This document shows positions 45,782 to 51,804 of a stretch of DNA of 64,000 bases, one piece after another. The stretch comes from JASFHF01 sp050123375. Lineage in GTDB: Bacteria; Pseudomonadota; Gammaproteobacteria; UBA12402. Made by a program: the position numbers and the translations under genes. Position 1 is the first letter of the stretch, and each line of letters begins with the position of its first letter. Location of the stretch: assembly GCA_050123375.1 (NCBI GenBank), contig JASFHF010000005.1, positions 6,289 to 70,288 on the forward strand, written 5' to 3'. The notes beneath the pieces were generated by a model. That model searched no databases and was not told where the DNA came from. It worked only from the letters and a program-made list of their open reading frames with translations.

Positions 45782-45893
45782 ACAGGTTGCGTAAATTCAA
45801 TGACTATGATATCAAGGTTTACGACTCAGTGTATGGAGTCTATATAGGATTCGTGAGAAATCCAATAATACACAATCTCACAAGTTAGCCGGG
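45782..45893 (+). ncRNA. Double-pseudoknot RNA element, copy A
   Basis: Helices: CGTAAATT (45790-45797) with GGTTTACG (45816-45823); GACTC (45823-45827) with GAGTC (45836-45840); GGATT (45847-45851) with AATCC (45859-45863). Two pseudoknots: loop GTGTAT (45829-45834) with ATACAC (45868-45873), and loop GTGAGA (45853-45858) with TCTCAC (45876-45881). Loop CTATGATATCAAGG is invariant between copies. Base changes against copy B keep the pairs. Confidence 0.72.
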
Positions 45894-45986
45894 AACGTTT
45901 TATAATATGGTACAATTGTTTACTATTAAATTATATTATCCCACAAGTTTTATTATAAGCAAAAATTCTAGTACCGGCTATTTTAA

Positions 45987-46059
45987 CGCAGTGTAGCCAA
46001 GTGGTAAGGTATCGGAGTCATATTCCGGATAATCGCGGGTTCAAATCCCGCCACTGCTA
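45987..46059 (+). tRNA. tRNA with anticodon CAT (Met or Ile2)
   Basis: D-arm GCCAAGTGGTAAGGT, anticodon arm TCGGA-GTCATAT-TCCGG, T-arm GCGGG-TTCAAAT-CCCGC, acceptor GCAGTG/CACTGC; the first pair would be C-T, so the acceptor has six firm pairs. The CAT anticodon serves Met, or Ile if C34 becomes lysidine. Confidence 0.85.
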
Positions 46060-46065
46060 ATATGG

Positions 46066-46170
46066 AGGTAAAACTCGTAGACATAATTTGGTAGTTGTCT
46101 ATTCCGCTTGGGGACATTAATTACCAAGACGCACCGCGGTATGATGGTATTTATATTCATACTACTACCT
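46066..46170 (+). ncRNA. Multi-hairpin RNA element, tRNA-like outline
   Basis: Outer AGGTA (46066-46070) with TACCT (46166-46170); hairpin TAGACA/TGTCTA (46078-46083, 46096-46101) whose loop TAATTTGGTAGT looks like a D-loop; CCG and CTTGG (46104-46111) with CCAAG (46124-46128) and CGG (46137-46139); GTATGA/TCATAC (46139-46144, 46157-46162). Not a decodable tRNA as it lacks a TTCRA T-loop. Confidence 0.4.
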
Positions 46171-46184
46171 AAAATTATAAAAAC

Positions 46185-46257
46185 GCCTGGTAAATTAATG
46201 GTAAAGAAAAATTATCGACGGATAATTAATATCTTTGGTTCGATTCCAAAGCCAGGT
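46185..46257 (+). tRNA. tRNA with an eight-base anticodon loop
   Basis: Acceptor GCCTGGT/GCCAGGT (wobble at both ends), T-arm TTTGG-TTCGATT-CCAAA, D-loop with AATGGTAA, anticodon stem AATTA/TAATT around the eight-base loop TCGACGGA (46215-46222). A seven-base loop is normal. If ACG is the anticodon it would be tRNA-Arg; the weak D-stem and extra base leave identity open. Confidence 0.6.
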
Positions 46258-46283
46258 TTTTGAACCAACATAGTTTAAAATAA

Positions 46284-46355
46284 TATTATATAATTTAATT
46301 GGGAGAAGCCCTTTCGTAAGATTCGGTCGTATTGGTTCAAGTCCAATTGTAATAT
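46284..46355 (+). tRNA. tRNA-like element inside RNA element B
   Basis: Acceptor TATTATA (46284-46290) with TGTAATA (46348-46354), extended outward to about 13 pairs; T-arm ATTGG-TTCAAGT-CCAAT; D-loop AATTGGGA. The anticodon arm does not fold normally (CCTTT against TTCGG); a small CTT-TCGT-AAG hairpin sits there instead. It replaces the short loop found in copy A between ACCAACATAGT and AACAGGTTGCG. Probably not decoding. Confidence 0.5.
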
Positions 46356-46361
46356 TATTTA

Positions 46362-46470
46362 ACAGGTTGCGTAAGCCAACGACTATGATATCAAGGCTTG
46401 CGGCTTAGTGTATGAGCCTATAGGGTTCGTGGGAAATCCGAAAATACACAATCCCACAAAAATAGCCAGG
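46362..46470 (+). ncRNA. Double-pseudoknot RNA element, copy B
   Basis: Helices: CGTAAGCC (46370-46377) with GGCTTGCG (46395-46402); GGCT (46402-46405) with AGCC (46415-46418); GGGTT (46423-46427) with AATCC (46435-46439). Pseudoknots: GTGTAT (46408-46413) with ATACAC (46444-46449), and GTGGGA (46429-46434) with TCCCAC (46452-46457). Compared with copy A, three helices have compensatory changes. Confidence 0.72.
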
Positions 46471-46675
46471 CAAATTGACTCAACTACCATGTGTAGAAAG
46501 AGACTCTAATTACGCTAATTAAAAGTGTTTTTTGCAAGAATATTTATATTTTTAATTATTTGAAGAAGATTTAGTCCTTATAAATTAATAATTGTTTAAT
46601 GTTCAATGTTCCATGTCCCCGGTTACGGTTGATATCAATCAGATTCGGGGACTTTATCAAAAGGGTGGTGAAATT

Positions 46676-46873
46676 ATGACACAAAACAGACTAAAAAGTA
46701 AGGTTCTGCGGGGTGCTTTAGCCAGTGCATTGTTGTTACTATTGGGTGAATGGGGTTTATATGAAGCAATAGGAATCAAGCAAGAAGTAATACGACACAC
46801 AATAGACTTTATTCTTTTATGCTTGACTGCATTTGGAATTATAAACAGTCCAGATAACAAAGGAACTTTATAG
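46676..46873 (+). CDS. Putative holin
   Basis: 65 residues; ATG 46676 follows AAAAGGGTGG (the longer reading from 46592 begins inside a hairpin). Two hydrophobic segments, about residues 11-25 (GALASALLLLLGEWGLY) and 42-56 (IDFILLCLTAFGIINSP), with charged ends. Size, topology and place after the endolysin fit a class II holin, which permeabilises the membrane at lysis. Confidence 0.7.
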   Translation: MTQNRLKSKVLRGALASALLLLLGEWGLYEAIGIKQEVIRHTIDFILLCLTAFGIINSPDNKGTL

Positions 46874-46893
46874 AAAGGTAGGATTTGTTTATT

Positions 46894-47199
46894 ATGAATT
46901 ATGAAAAAAATAGCTGTGAAACACAAGAACAAACAATAATAAGATTAATTAAAGAAAATAATAAACTACATGAAGAAATAATAATAAAAGAGATTATGAC
47001 AGAAGGACACAGTAAAGGACATGAAGAAACGATAACAAAATTAACAGAAGAAAACAATAAACTACATGAAGAAATAAAAATATTAAGTAATAAATTAATC
47101 GTATATAATAACATGCTTAAACATATTGAGTATAGTGTAAAATCAACAGTTGACCAAGTTAGAGATGATATATTTCAAAAAAAAAAAAATAAAAAATGA
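46894..47199 (+). CDS. Coiled-coil protein of the lysis region
   Basis: 101 residues; ATG 46894 has AAGGTAGGA before it. Two copies of an EENNKLHEEI-type coiled-coil unit (LIKENNKLHEEII and LTEENNKLHEEIKIL). The C-terminus runs into a 13-A tract (47177-47189) coding FQKKKNKK. It may be a spanin-like or XhlA-like lysis accessory, but no membrane segment is seen. Confidence 0.6.
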   Translation: MNYEKNSCETQEQTIIRLIKENNKLHEEIIIKEIMTEGHSKGHEETITKLTEENNKLHEEIKILSNKLIVYNNMLKHIEYSVKSTVDQVRDDIFQKKKNKK

Positions 47200-47221
47200 A
47201 AGTGAAAGTGAGGAGATAATA

Positions 47222-47467
47222 ATGAATAAAAACAGATACGATTTAAAACAAATGGAATTTGATGCAAATTCGATGTCAAGAAAGGCTTTTAAAGCAAAAT
47301 ATATGGAAAATTTTGATAATTGTTTAAAAGCTGGTGAAGATTATGCAAACTTAATGGAGATAGCAAGCCAACTAGGGATAAAAGACCCACAATCGATTGC
47401 TAATAAAGCAAGCAAAGAAGATATAGAAAGATGGCACGCGACCATTAACGCGACCATTAATGGGTAA
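47222..47467 (+). CDS. Small helical protein after the lysis genes
   Basis: 81 residues, with GTGAGGAGATAATA before ATG. Helical and charged (KAGEDYANLMEIASQLGIKD), ending in a repeated ATINATING coded by two GCGACCATTAA DNA repeats. The frame is open upstream to the 13-A tract of the preceding gene, so slippage there could fuse the two. Confidence 0.58.
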   Translation: MNKNRYDLKQMEFDANSMSRKAFKAKYMENFDNCLKAGEDYANLMEIASQLGIKDPQSIANKASKEDIERWHATINATING

Positions 47468-47799
47468 GTTAAGATAGAGAGCTGTTGATACTGGCTCTCT
47501 TTTTTATACTATGGAAAATAAAATATATATGGAAAATTAATATGAACTATAGTAAAATGGTTTAATTTATCATATATGTATTATATAATAAATTGTAAAT
47601 TTTAAATTTTAAATACTTCAAAGTTTTTTTTAATTTAAATAAGTTATATAAATACTGGAAAGTCGAACCAGTATTTTTTATTGACATGATGTAATACACG
47701 CGTTATAATGTAGATAAATATTTATTAATATAATCATGTTTTTCTAATAAAACCTTGAGTATTCAGGGTTTTAAATTATAAAAAGGAGATTTACTGACA
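47468..47799. promoter_or_regulatory. Terminators and a consensus promoter before the 47800 gene
   Basis: Terminator 47476-47505 (AGAGAGC/GCTCTCT plus T-run) ends the lysis genes. A second hairpin at 47651-47679 (AATACTGG/CCAGTATT plus T-run) is followed at once by -35 TTGACA (47681-47686), 17-nt spacer starting TGATGTAAT, and -10 TATAAT (47704-47709). The rest (about 47510-47645) is AT-rich and shows nothing else. Confidence 0.82.
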
Positions 47800-48540
47800 A
47801 TGTCTAAAGCTTATAAATTAAATCAAATAATAGCAATAGAAAAAGAAGTAACAGCTAGAACCAAACAGAACATTTCAAACATTTATAAATTATTTCAAAA
47901 AAATGACTTGTTTAATGGATTTACAAAGAAATATCAACCACTAAATGATGAAGGTGAAAAGTTTGCGGATGAAAATAAAAAAGTAATTGCTAATGTTGAA
48001 TCTTTATTAAATTTAATTGTAGAATCAAAAACTGAATCTTTTGACTTTACATTGACTAAAGATACAGGAAATACCAATGCTTTTTCTGATATAATAGTTG
48101 ATGATGTTACTATTGTTAAACATGTACCTGTCACATTTATCATCTATTTAGAAAAACAGTTAATAGATATTAGGACAATGATAAACTCTTTGCCTACTTT
48201 AGATATAAATGAAGATTGGAAACCCGATATAAATAGCAATATATTTAGAACTGATTCAATTCAAACACATAGAACTAAAAAAGTGCCTAAAGTTTTAATT
48301 AGATATGAAGCGACAGAAAAGCATCCAGCACAAACAGAAGTGTATAATGAAGATGTTATCATAGGTTACTGGAATACTGAAAAATTATCAGGTGCTATGC
48401 CAATTCCAAATAAAGAAAAATTGTTAAAGAGAGTTGAAAAACTTATAAAAGCTGTTAAAATGGCACGTGAAACAGCTAATAGTATTGAAGTAGAAAAAAA
48501 ATATATAGGGAATTCAATATTTAAATATTTGTTTGAATAA
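47800..48540 (+). CDS. Conserved protein of unknown function (DUF7873-like)
   Basis: 246 residues, with AAAAGGAG before ATG. Distinct blocks: AYKLNQIIAIEKEVTARTKQ at the start, VPVTFIIYLEKQLIDIRTMI, DWKPD, HRTKKVPKVLIRYEATEKHP, EDVIIGYWNTEKLSGAMP and a C-terminal helix LLKRVEKLIKAVKMARETAN. I recall this pattern from a family spread through bacteria and phages, named DUF7873, without a known function. Here it has its own consensus promoter and stands between the two RNA/tRNA clusters, and its transcript runs into the permuted tRNAs. Confidence 0.65.
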   Translation: MSKAYKLNQIIAIEKEVTARTKQNISNIYKLFQKNDLFNGFTKKYQPLNDEGEKFADENKKVIANVESLLNLIVESKTESFDFTLTKDTGNTNAFSDIIVDDVTIVKHVPVTFIIYLEKQLIDIRTMINSLPTLDINEDWKPDINSNIFRTDSIQTHRTKKVPKVLIRYEATEKHPAQTEVYNEDVIIGYWNTEKLSGAMPIPNKEKLLKRVEKLIKAVKMARETANSIEVEKKYIGNSIFKYLFE

Positions 48541-48551
48541 ACTTTTAATAT

Positions 48552-48624
48552 GGGATGGTAGCTCAATTGGTAGAGCTTAGGATTAAAAATTCTAGAGTTG
48601 ATGGTTCAAATCCATTCTATCCCA
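48552..48624 (+). tRNA. tRNA with anticodon AAA
   Basis: Acceptor GGGATGG/CTATCCC, D-arm GCTC-AATTGGTA-GAGC, anticodon arm TAGGA-TTAAAAA-TTCTA, T-arm GATGG-TTCAAAT-CCATT, discriminator A. By standard numbering the anticodon is AAA (48585-48587), which would read Phe UUU. Bacteria use GAA for Phe, so an unmodified A34 is unusual. Confidence 0.82.
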
Positions 48625-48655
48625 TTTGAGATAAGCTAAGACTCAAGTTAAATAA

Positions 48656-48747
48656 AGCTATTTTTGGAGGTTCGAATCCTTTCCACGACTTTAATTCTAC
48701 TATTTGAAATGTCGTGGTGATGCAATGGCAGACATTAGCTATTAAAA
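48656..48747 (+). tRNA. Circularly permuted tRNA gene 1
   Basis: The 3' half comes first: AGCTA (48656-48660), TTTTT, T-arm GGAGG-TTCGAAT-CCTTT (48666-48682), acceptor 3' strand CCACGAC (48683-48689). After a 21-base spacer the 5' half follows: acceptor GTCGTGG (48711-48717), D-arm ATGC-AATGGCAG-ACAT (48720-48735), anticodon 5' strand TAGCT (48736-48740), then ATTAAAA. The acceptor strands pair 7/7 and the anticodon strands 5/5, but only in this permuted order. Flanks TTTGAGATAA and TTATTCTCAAA can also pair. If the whole loop comes from the 5' half the anticodon is TAA. Confidence 0.8.
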
Positions 48748-48816
48748 TTTAAATTTAAGTTATTCTCAAAAAGTTTAGTATAGTATATTTGTTTAAATCG
48801 ATTTGTATTGGTAATT

Positions 48817-48976
48817 ATGGTTTTACATTGGTTCGAATCCAATTTCTTGCTTTTTTAAAACAGGTAATTAATTATGAAATGTATATATTTAATATTTTCT
48901 TTTTTTAGGGGGTTAAAGAATACTAATCCCCTACAATATGCAAGAATAGCATAGTGGTTATGCAGACCATATAAAA
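48817..48976 (+). tRNA. Circularly permuted tRNA gene 2
   Basis: 3' half first: ATGGT (48817-48821), variable bases, T-arm ATTGG-TTCGAAT-CCAAT (48827-48843), acceptor TTCTTGC (48844-48850). A spacer of 89 bases contains the hairpin TAGGGG/CCCCTA (48906-48933). Then the 5' half: acceptor GCAAGAA (48940-48946), TA, D-arm GCAT-AGTGGTT-ATGC (48949-48963), AG, ACCAT (48966-48970), ATAAAAT. The acceptor pairs 7/7, the D-stem 4/4 and the anticodon stem 5/5. Flanks GTATAT..TGTTTAA and TTAAACA..ATATAC are complementary. The anticodon cannot be fixed without knowing the junction. Confidence 0.8.
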
Positions 48977-49050
48977 TTGAACCATTACATTAAATGTCGT
49001 TAAACATTGAAGATATATACATTTTAAAATGATTTGGCAAAAATCATATA

Positions 49051-49082
49051 ACAAGGCATCATGGAGAAGATGCCTTGTTTTA
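49051..49082 (+). terminator. Terminator after the permuted tRNA cluster
   Basis: ACAAGGCATC (49051-49060) pairs with GATGCCTTGT (49069-49078), loop ATGGAGAA, followed by a T-run. Confidence 0.88.
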
Positions 49083-49253
49083 ATATATCAGGATAATAAA
49101 ATATTGTTATAATTAAGATTTTTCTAGTATAATAAAATTGTTAGTAAATCTCTTTGTTGCAGACTGTTTTTATAGACCTGTTTACTAAACAGGTCTATTA
49201 TTATGTAAATTTTACATATTATGTTTATTTTTTTTCATTATATTATGCATTAC

Positions 49254-49282
49254 TTGACATAATGTAAAAAGTGTTATAACAT
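49254..49282 (+). promoter_or_regulatory. Promoter of the triple-HTH gene
   Basis: -35 TTGACA (49254-49259), spacer with TAATGTAAAAAGTG, and -10 TAACAT at 17 bases (or TATAAC at 15). The region has the TGTAA spacer element and GTTATAAC. Confidence 0.65.
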
Positions 49283-49314
49283 TATAAATAAAGATTAAAA
49301 TAGGAGGGGTAGGA

Positions 49315-50241
49315 ATGATTGATAGGAAATATAATTTTAATACGCAGTATATTAACAAATTAATAAAGACTAATGAATTTACAACTAGAAAAAAAATATG
49401 TGAAAGATTAGAAATAACTGAAAACGCATTAAATCTTAAAATAAGTCGTCGTACTCTAATTTATATAAATGAAGCAATAGAATTATCAGATGAATTACAC
49501 ATGAATGTAATTGATGTATTTTGTCCAACAGAGCAAATGATGTTTGAAGTGTATTATAATGATTATAATATAGAAAAATATTATAATAAAAAGTCTTATA
49601 ATGATTTCAATTTAAATCAAAAATACTTAAAACAATTATTAAATGATAAAGGAATACATATCAATGAATTATGTAATTTATGGAGTTTAAAAATTGTATC
49701 TATCTATGACAAATTAAGAGGTGATACAAAAATAACAGTAAAAGAAGGTATTTTATTAAGTAGTTATATGGAATTACCTGTTGAAAAAATATTTTGTCCA
49801 ACAAATAATGAATTAATTCATGTAATATCAAAAGAATTTAATAAATCTTTAAAAAAAAGTAATGAATCAGATAAATTGATAATTAATAAATATTTAATCG
49901 AAGGATTTAACATGAATAACATAAATGTTAATAAACAATATATCTCAAACTTGTTGTACATGGAAAACAAAAAATCGAAGGACTTATCACAAATATTAAA
50001 TTTATCTTTATCACATATATATAATAAATTAAATAAGAAAATAGATTTCGAATTTGATGAAGTTTGGAAAATATCAGCATTTCTAAATTTACCAATAAAA
50101 AAAGTATTCAATCCAACATCTAAGGATATTACTGATCTAACAATAAAAGTAACAAATGCAAAAAAAGAAAGACAAAAACAACTGGCAAAAAATGCTGCTG
50201 ATAGAAGAAAGAAAAGAAAACAAAAAAAATCAAAACAATAA
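49315..50241 (+). CDS. DNA-binding protein with three tandem helix-turn-helix domains
   Basis: 308 residues, with AGGAGGGG before ATG. Three units of about 65 residues (roughly 7-72, 97-166 and 199-268) share the pattern F/N-NxQYxxxLL..., a Cro/XRE-like HTH (LEITENALNLKIS; WSLKIVSIYDKLR; LNLSLSHIYNKLN), and the ends VFCPT, IFCPT and VFNPT. A lysine-rich tail follows. Three HTHs on one chain suit binding to phased repeats; the iteron locus at 50900 lies 700 bases downstream. It may be an origin-binding initiator or a repressor of the TGTAA promoters. Confidence 0.75.
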   Translation: MIDRKYNFNTQYINKLIKTNEFTTRKKICERLEITENALNLKISRRTLIYINEAIELSDELHMNVIDVFCPTEQMMFEVYYNDYNIEKYYNKKSYNDFNLNQKYLKQLLNDKGIHINELCNLWSLKIVSIYDKLRGDTKITVKEGILLSSYMELPVEKIFCPTNNELIHVISKEFNKSLKKSNESDKLIINKYLIEGFNMNNINVNKQYISNLLYMENKKSKDLSQILNLSLSHIYNKLNKKIDFEFDEVWKISAFLNLPIKKVFNPTSKDITDLTIKVTNAKKERQKQLAKNAADRRKKRKQKKSKQ

Positions 50242-50276
50242 ATCCTTTTATTACACTAGAAAGGAAATTCATTACA

Positions 50277-50885
50277 ATGTTAAATAATTTATCAAGATTA
50301 GGAGACTTTAGAAAAATATATCAAAAAATAGATGATTTAGATAATAAAATAACTAAATTGATAAGAAACACCAATGTTCATTTATATAAAATAAACAATA
50401 GATGGGGTGTACATATTACAAATAAAGATATAGCATTTGAAGACCTTGAAAAATATAAAGACAAAATTATCTCTTATCCTACACCTGAGCAAATGCACAA
50501 ATATATAAAAGACAATACGTCTTTTAAATATGGTTACTGGCAACATGGAGTATCAATAGAAAAAACTATAACTACTCATGAATTATCTAGTATCATAAAT
50601 AAACATAATTCTATTATTGTTAAATTTATAGATGAAAATATAGATAAGTTTAAACTACTAGATGAAATAGTTGTAGGTAATATCACTGGGAAGCAATGTA
50701 ATAACTTTAAATTTCTTAAATTTTATTTTCTAACAGAAAAACAATTATTTTTCTTTTTATTTGCATTTCCTTGCATATTTCATGAAGAAAATAAATCTGA
50801 GAAATTATTAGAAATTAAATTTTTTATTACAGTAAACTATAAAAAAGGTATAAACTTATTAGAACTCATTAGAACTTATTATTAA
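50277..50885 (+). CDS. Unrecognised protein next to origin-like locus 2
   Basis: 202 residues, with AGAAAGGAAA before ATG. A helical start (FRKIYQKIDDLDNKITKLIR), mixed middle (GYWQHGVSIEKTITTHELSS) and a Phe-rich hydrophobic stretch (EKQLFFFLFAFPCIF). No family is recognised. It is cotranscribed with the triple-HTH gene. Confidence 0.58.
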   Translation: MLNNLSRLGDFRKIYQKIDDLDNKITKLIRNTNVHLYKINNRWGVHITNKDIAFEDLEKYKDKIISYPTPEQMHKYIKDNTSFKYGYWQHGVSIEKTITTHELSSIINKHNSIIVKFIDENIDKFKLLDEIVVGNITGKQCNNFKFLKFYFLTEKQLFFFLFAFPCIFHEENKSEKLLEIKFFITVNYKKGINLLELIRTYY

Positions 50886-51311
50886 GTTCTAATTTTTTAT
50901 AAAAACGTGTAAAGCGTGTAAAAAACACTATTTTTACACGCTTTTTTAATTGTCTGAATCGCTTTATATTATTGGTCTTGAAATACTTTTTACACTCTTT
51001 ACACTCTTTTTTTTCTATTTAGAGAATAAAAAAATAAAATAAAAAAAAGATAGATAGAGAGATGATGTATTATATATTTATTATTATTTCGGAATCTGGT
51101 AGTCAATATGAAAATAGGGTAAAAAACAGTGTAAAAAGTGTAGATAAAATTAAGACTCTAGTAATACTAATGGTTTTAAGATTTTTTTTTAAATTTTTTT
51201 TACACTCTTTTTTATAAAAAAACGTGTAAAAAAAATAACATATAATTTTTGGTTGCATTATTTGATATAAAGTGATACTATATAAATACTTAAAAAAAAG
51301 GAGTTGTAAAG
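50886..51311. other. Origin-like locus 2: GTGTAAA iterons with shared core
   Basis: GTGTAAA-type repeats occur in both directions (about 50906-50922, 50931-50942, 50988-51008, 51127-51142, 51198-51208, 51222-51230). The centre repeats the core of locus 1: TTTACACTCTTTTTTTTCTA, an A-rich tract, a purine run GATAGATAGAGAGATGATG, TTTATTATTATTT, then CTGGTAGT and ATATGAAA. Orientation is the same as in locus 1. No gene is present. RBS AAAGGAG for the next gene lies at the right end. Confidence 0.58.
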
Positions 51312-51518
51312 ATGAATAAATTAAAAAATAAATTAAAAGTAAACAAACAACATATGAAGAAAATATCATTATATTTATCTGTAGATATAATTAAAGAATT
51401 AAAAGAATTATCTAAATTTAATGAAATTAGTATCAATAAAGTAGCTGCTCATTTAATACATACTGGATATGAACAATCAAAAGAAGAAAAAAAATCAGGT
51501 AAAGAAAAAGCATCTTAG
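51312..51518 (+). CDS. Ribbon-helix-helix regulator
   Basis: 68 residues, with AAAGGAGTTG before ATG. KKISLYLSVDIIKELKELSK then FNEISINKVAAHLIHTGYE is a CopG/Arc-like RHH: one strand and two helices. A lysine-rich tail follows. It sits right beside the iteron locus, before the primase, so a copy-control or autoregulatory role is plausible. Confidence 0.72.
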   Translation: MNKLKNKLKVNKQHMKKISLYLSVDIIKELKELSKFNEISINKVAAHLIHTGYEQSKEEKKSGKEKAS

Positions 51519-51571
51519 ACGCTTTTTTATTATCTTAATAAAGGACGTTCTTAAAACGTTAAGGAGGAAAT

Positions 51572-51802
51572 ATGAAACATATACTAACTAAATCAAGATT
51601 AACAAGATTGTTTTTTAGAGGTGTAAAGGGTACAGGAACTAAAGGAAATACTAAAGAATATAAGGTCAAGCGGGCATTACGTCAGGATGGAAATAGTTTT
51701 ACTGTAGCTATTCCACCTACAACAGTAGAAGATTTAAATTTATATGATGGTGTAAATATAGAGAGAAAAGGCAAGCAGGTAATAATTACGAAAGGGGGTT
51801 AA
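51572..51802 (+). CDS. AbrB/SpoVT-like regulator
   Basis: 76 residues, with AAGGAGG before ATG. After a basic N-terminus (LTRLFFRGVKGTGTKGNTKE) comes KVKRALRQDGNSFTVAIPPT and a short strand pair (VNIERKGKQVIIT), the swapped-hairpin AbrB pattern shared with MazE-like antitoxins. No toxin gene is adjacent; the primase follows after two bases. Confidence 0.68.
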   Translation: MKHILTKSRLTRLFFRGVKGTGTKGNTKEYKVKRALRQDGNSFTVAIPPTTVEDLNLYDGVNIERKGKQVIITKGG

Positions 51803-51804
51803 GT

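Larger units (their letters stand above)
45600..46675 (+). ncRNA. Structured non-coding RNA region with embedded tRNAs
   Basis: About 1.08 kb without protein genes. It holds TGTTCT/AGAACA (45616-45632), a long hairpin with arms TTATTATCCGGGT and ACCCGGGTAATAA (45637-45685), tRNA-Gln, pseudoknot element A, a two-step helix TAGCCGG/CCGGCTA (45886-45892 and 45974-45980) enclosing TTATAATA/TATTATAA, tRNA-Met, a multi-hairpin element at 46066-46170, a tRNA with an unusual loop, a second tRNA-like element, pseudoknot element B, and a hairpin GTCCCCG/CGGGGAC at about 46614-46651 before the holin. Known giant phage RNAs such as GOLLD and ROOL also lie with tRNAs; whether this belongs to one is untested. 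Confidence 0.6.
48541..49314. other. RNA region: one tRNA, two permuted tRNAs, terminators, promoter
   Basis: No protein gene. In order: tRNA (48552-48624), permuted tRNA 1 (48656-48747), permuted tRNA 2 (48817-48976), terminator 49051-49082, an AT-rich stretch, a hairpin ATAGACCTGTTT/AAACAGGTCTAT (49172-49198), and a promoter at 49254-49282. Confidence 0.75.

Noticed and set aside
45886..45980. Type II tRNA from TAGCCGG/CCGGCTA
   Set aside because: The closing stem is good but there is no T-loop or anticodon arm; it is better read as a two-step hairpin.
45782..46580. Group I intron
   Set aside because: CAACGACTA in copy B and GAAGATTTAGTCC near 46563 look like intron core elements R and S, but the covarying helices of copies A and B use those bases differently, and no exon junction is seen.
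50886..51240. CRISPR array
   Set aside because: Repeats are short (7-11 bases), in both orientations and closely spaced, without unique spacers of equal length.
51312..51802. Toxin-antitoxin pair (RHH and AbrB-like genes)
   Set aside because: Both look like antitoxin-type DNA-binding proteins and no toxin candidate is adjacent; the next gene is the primase.
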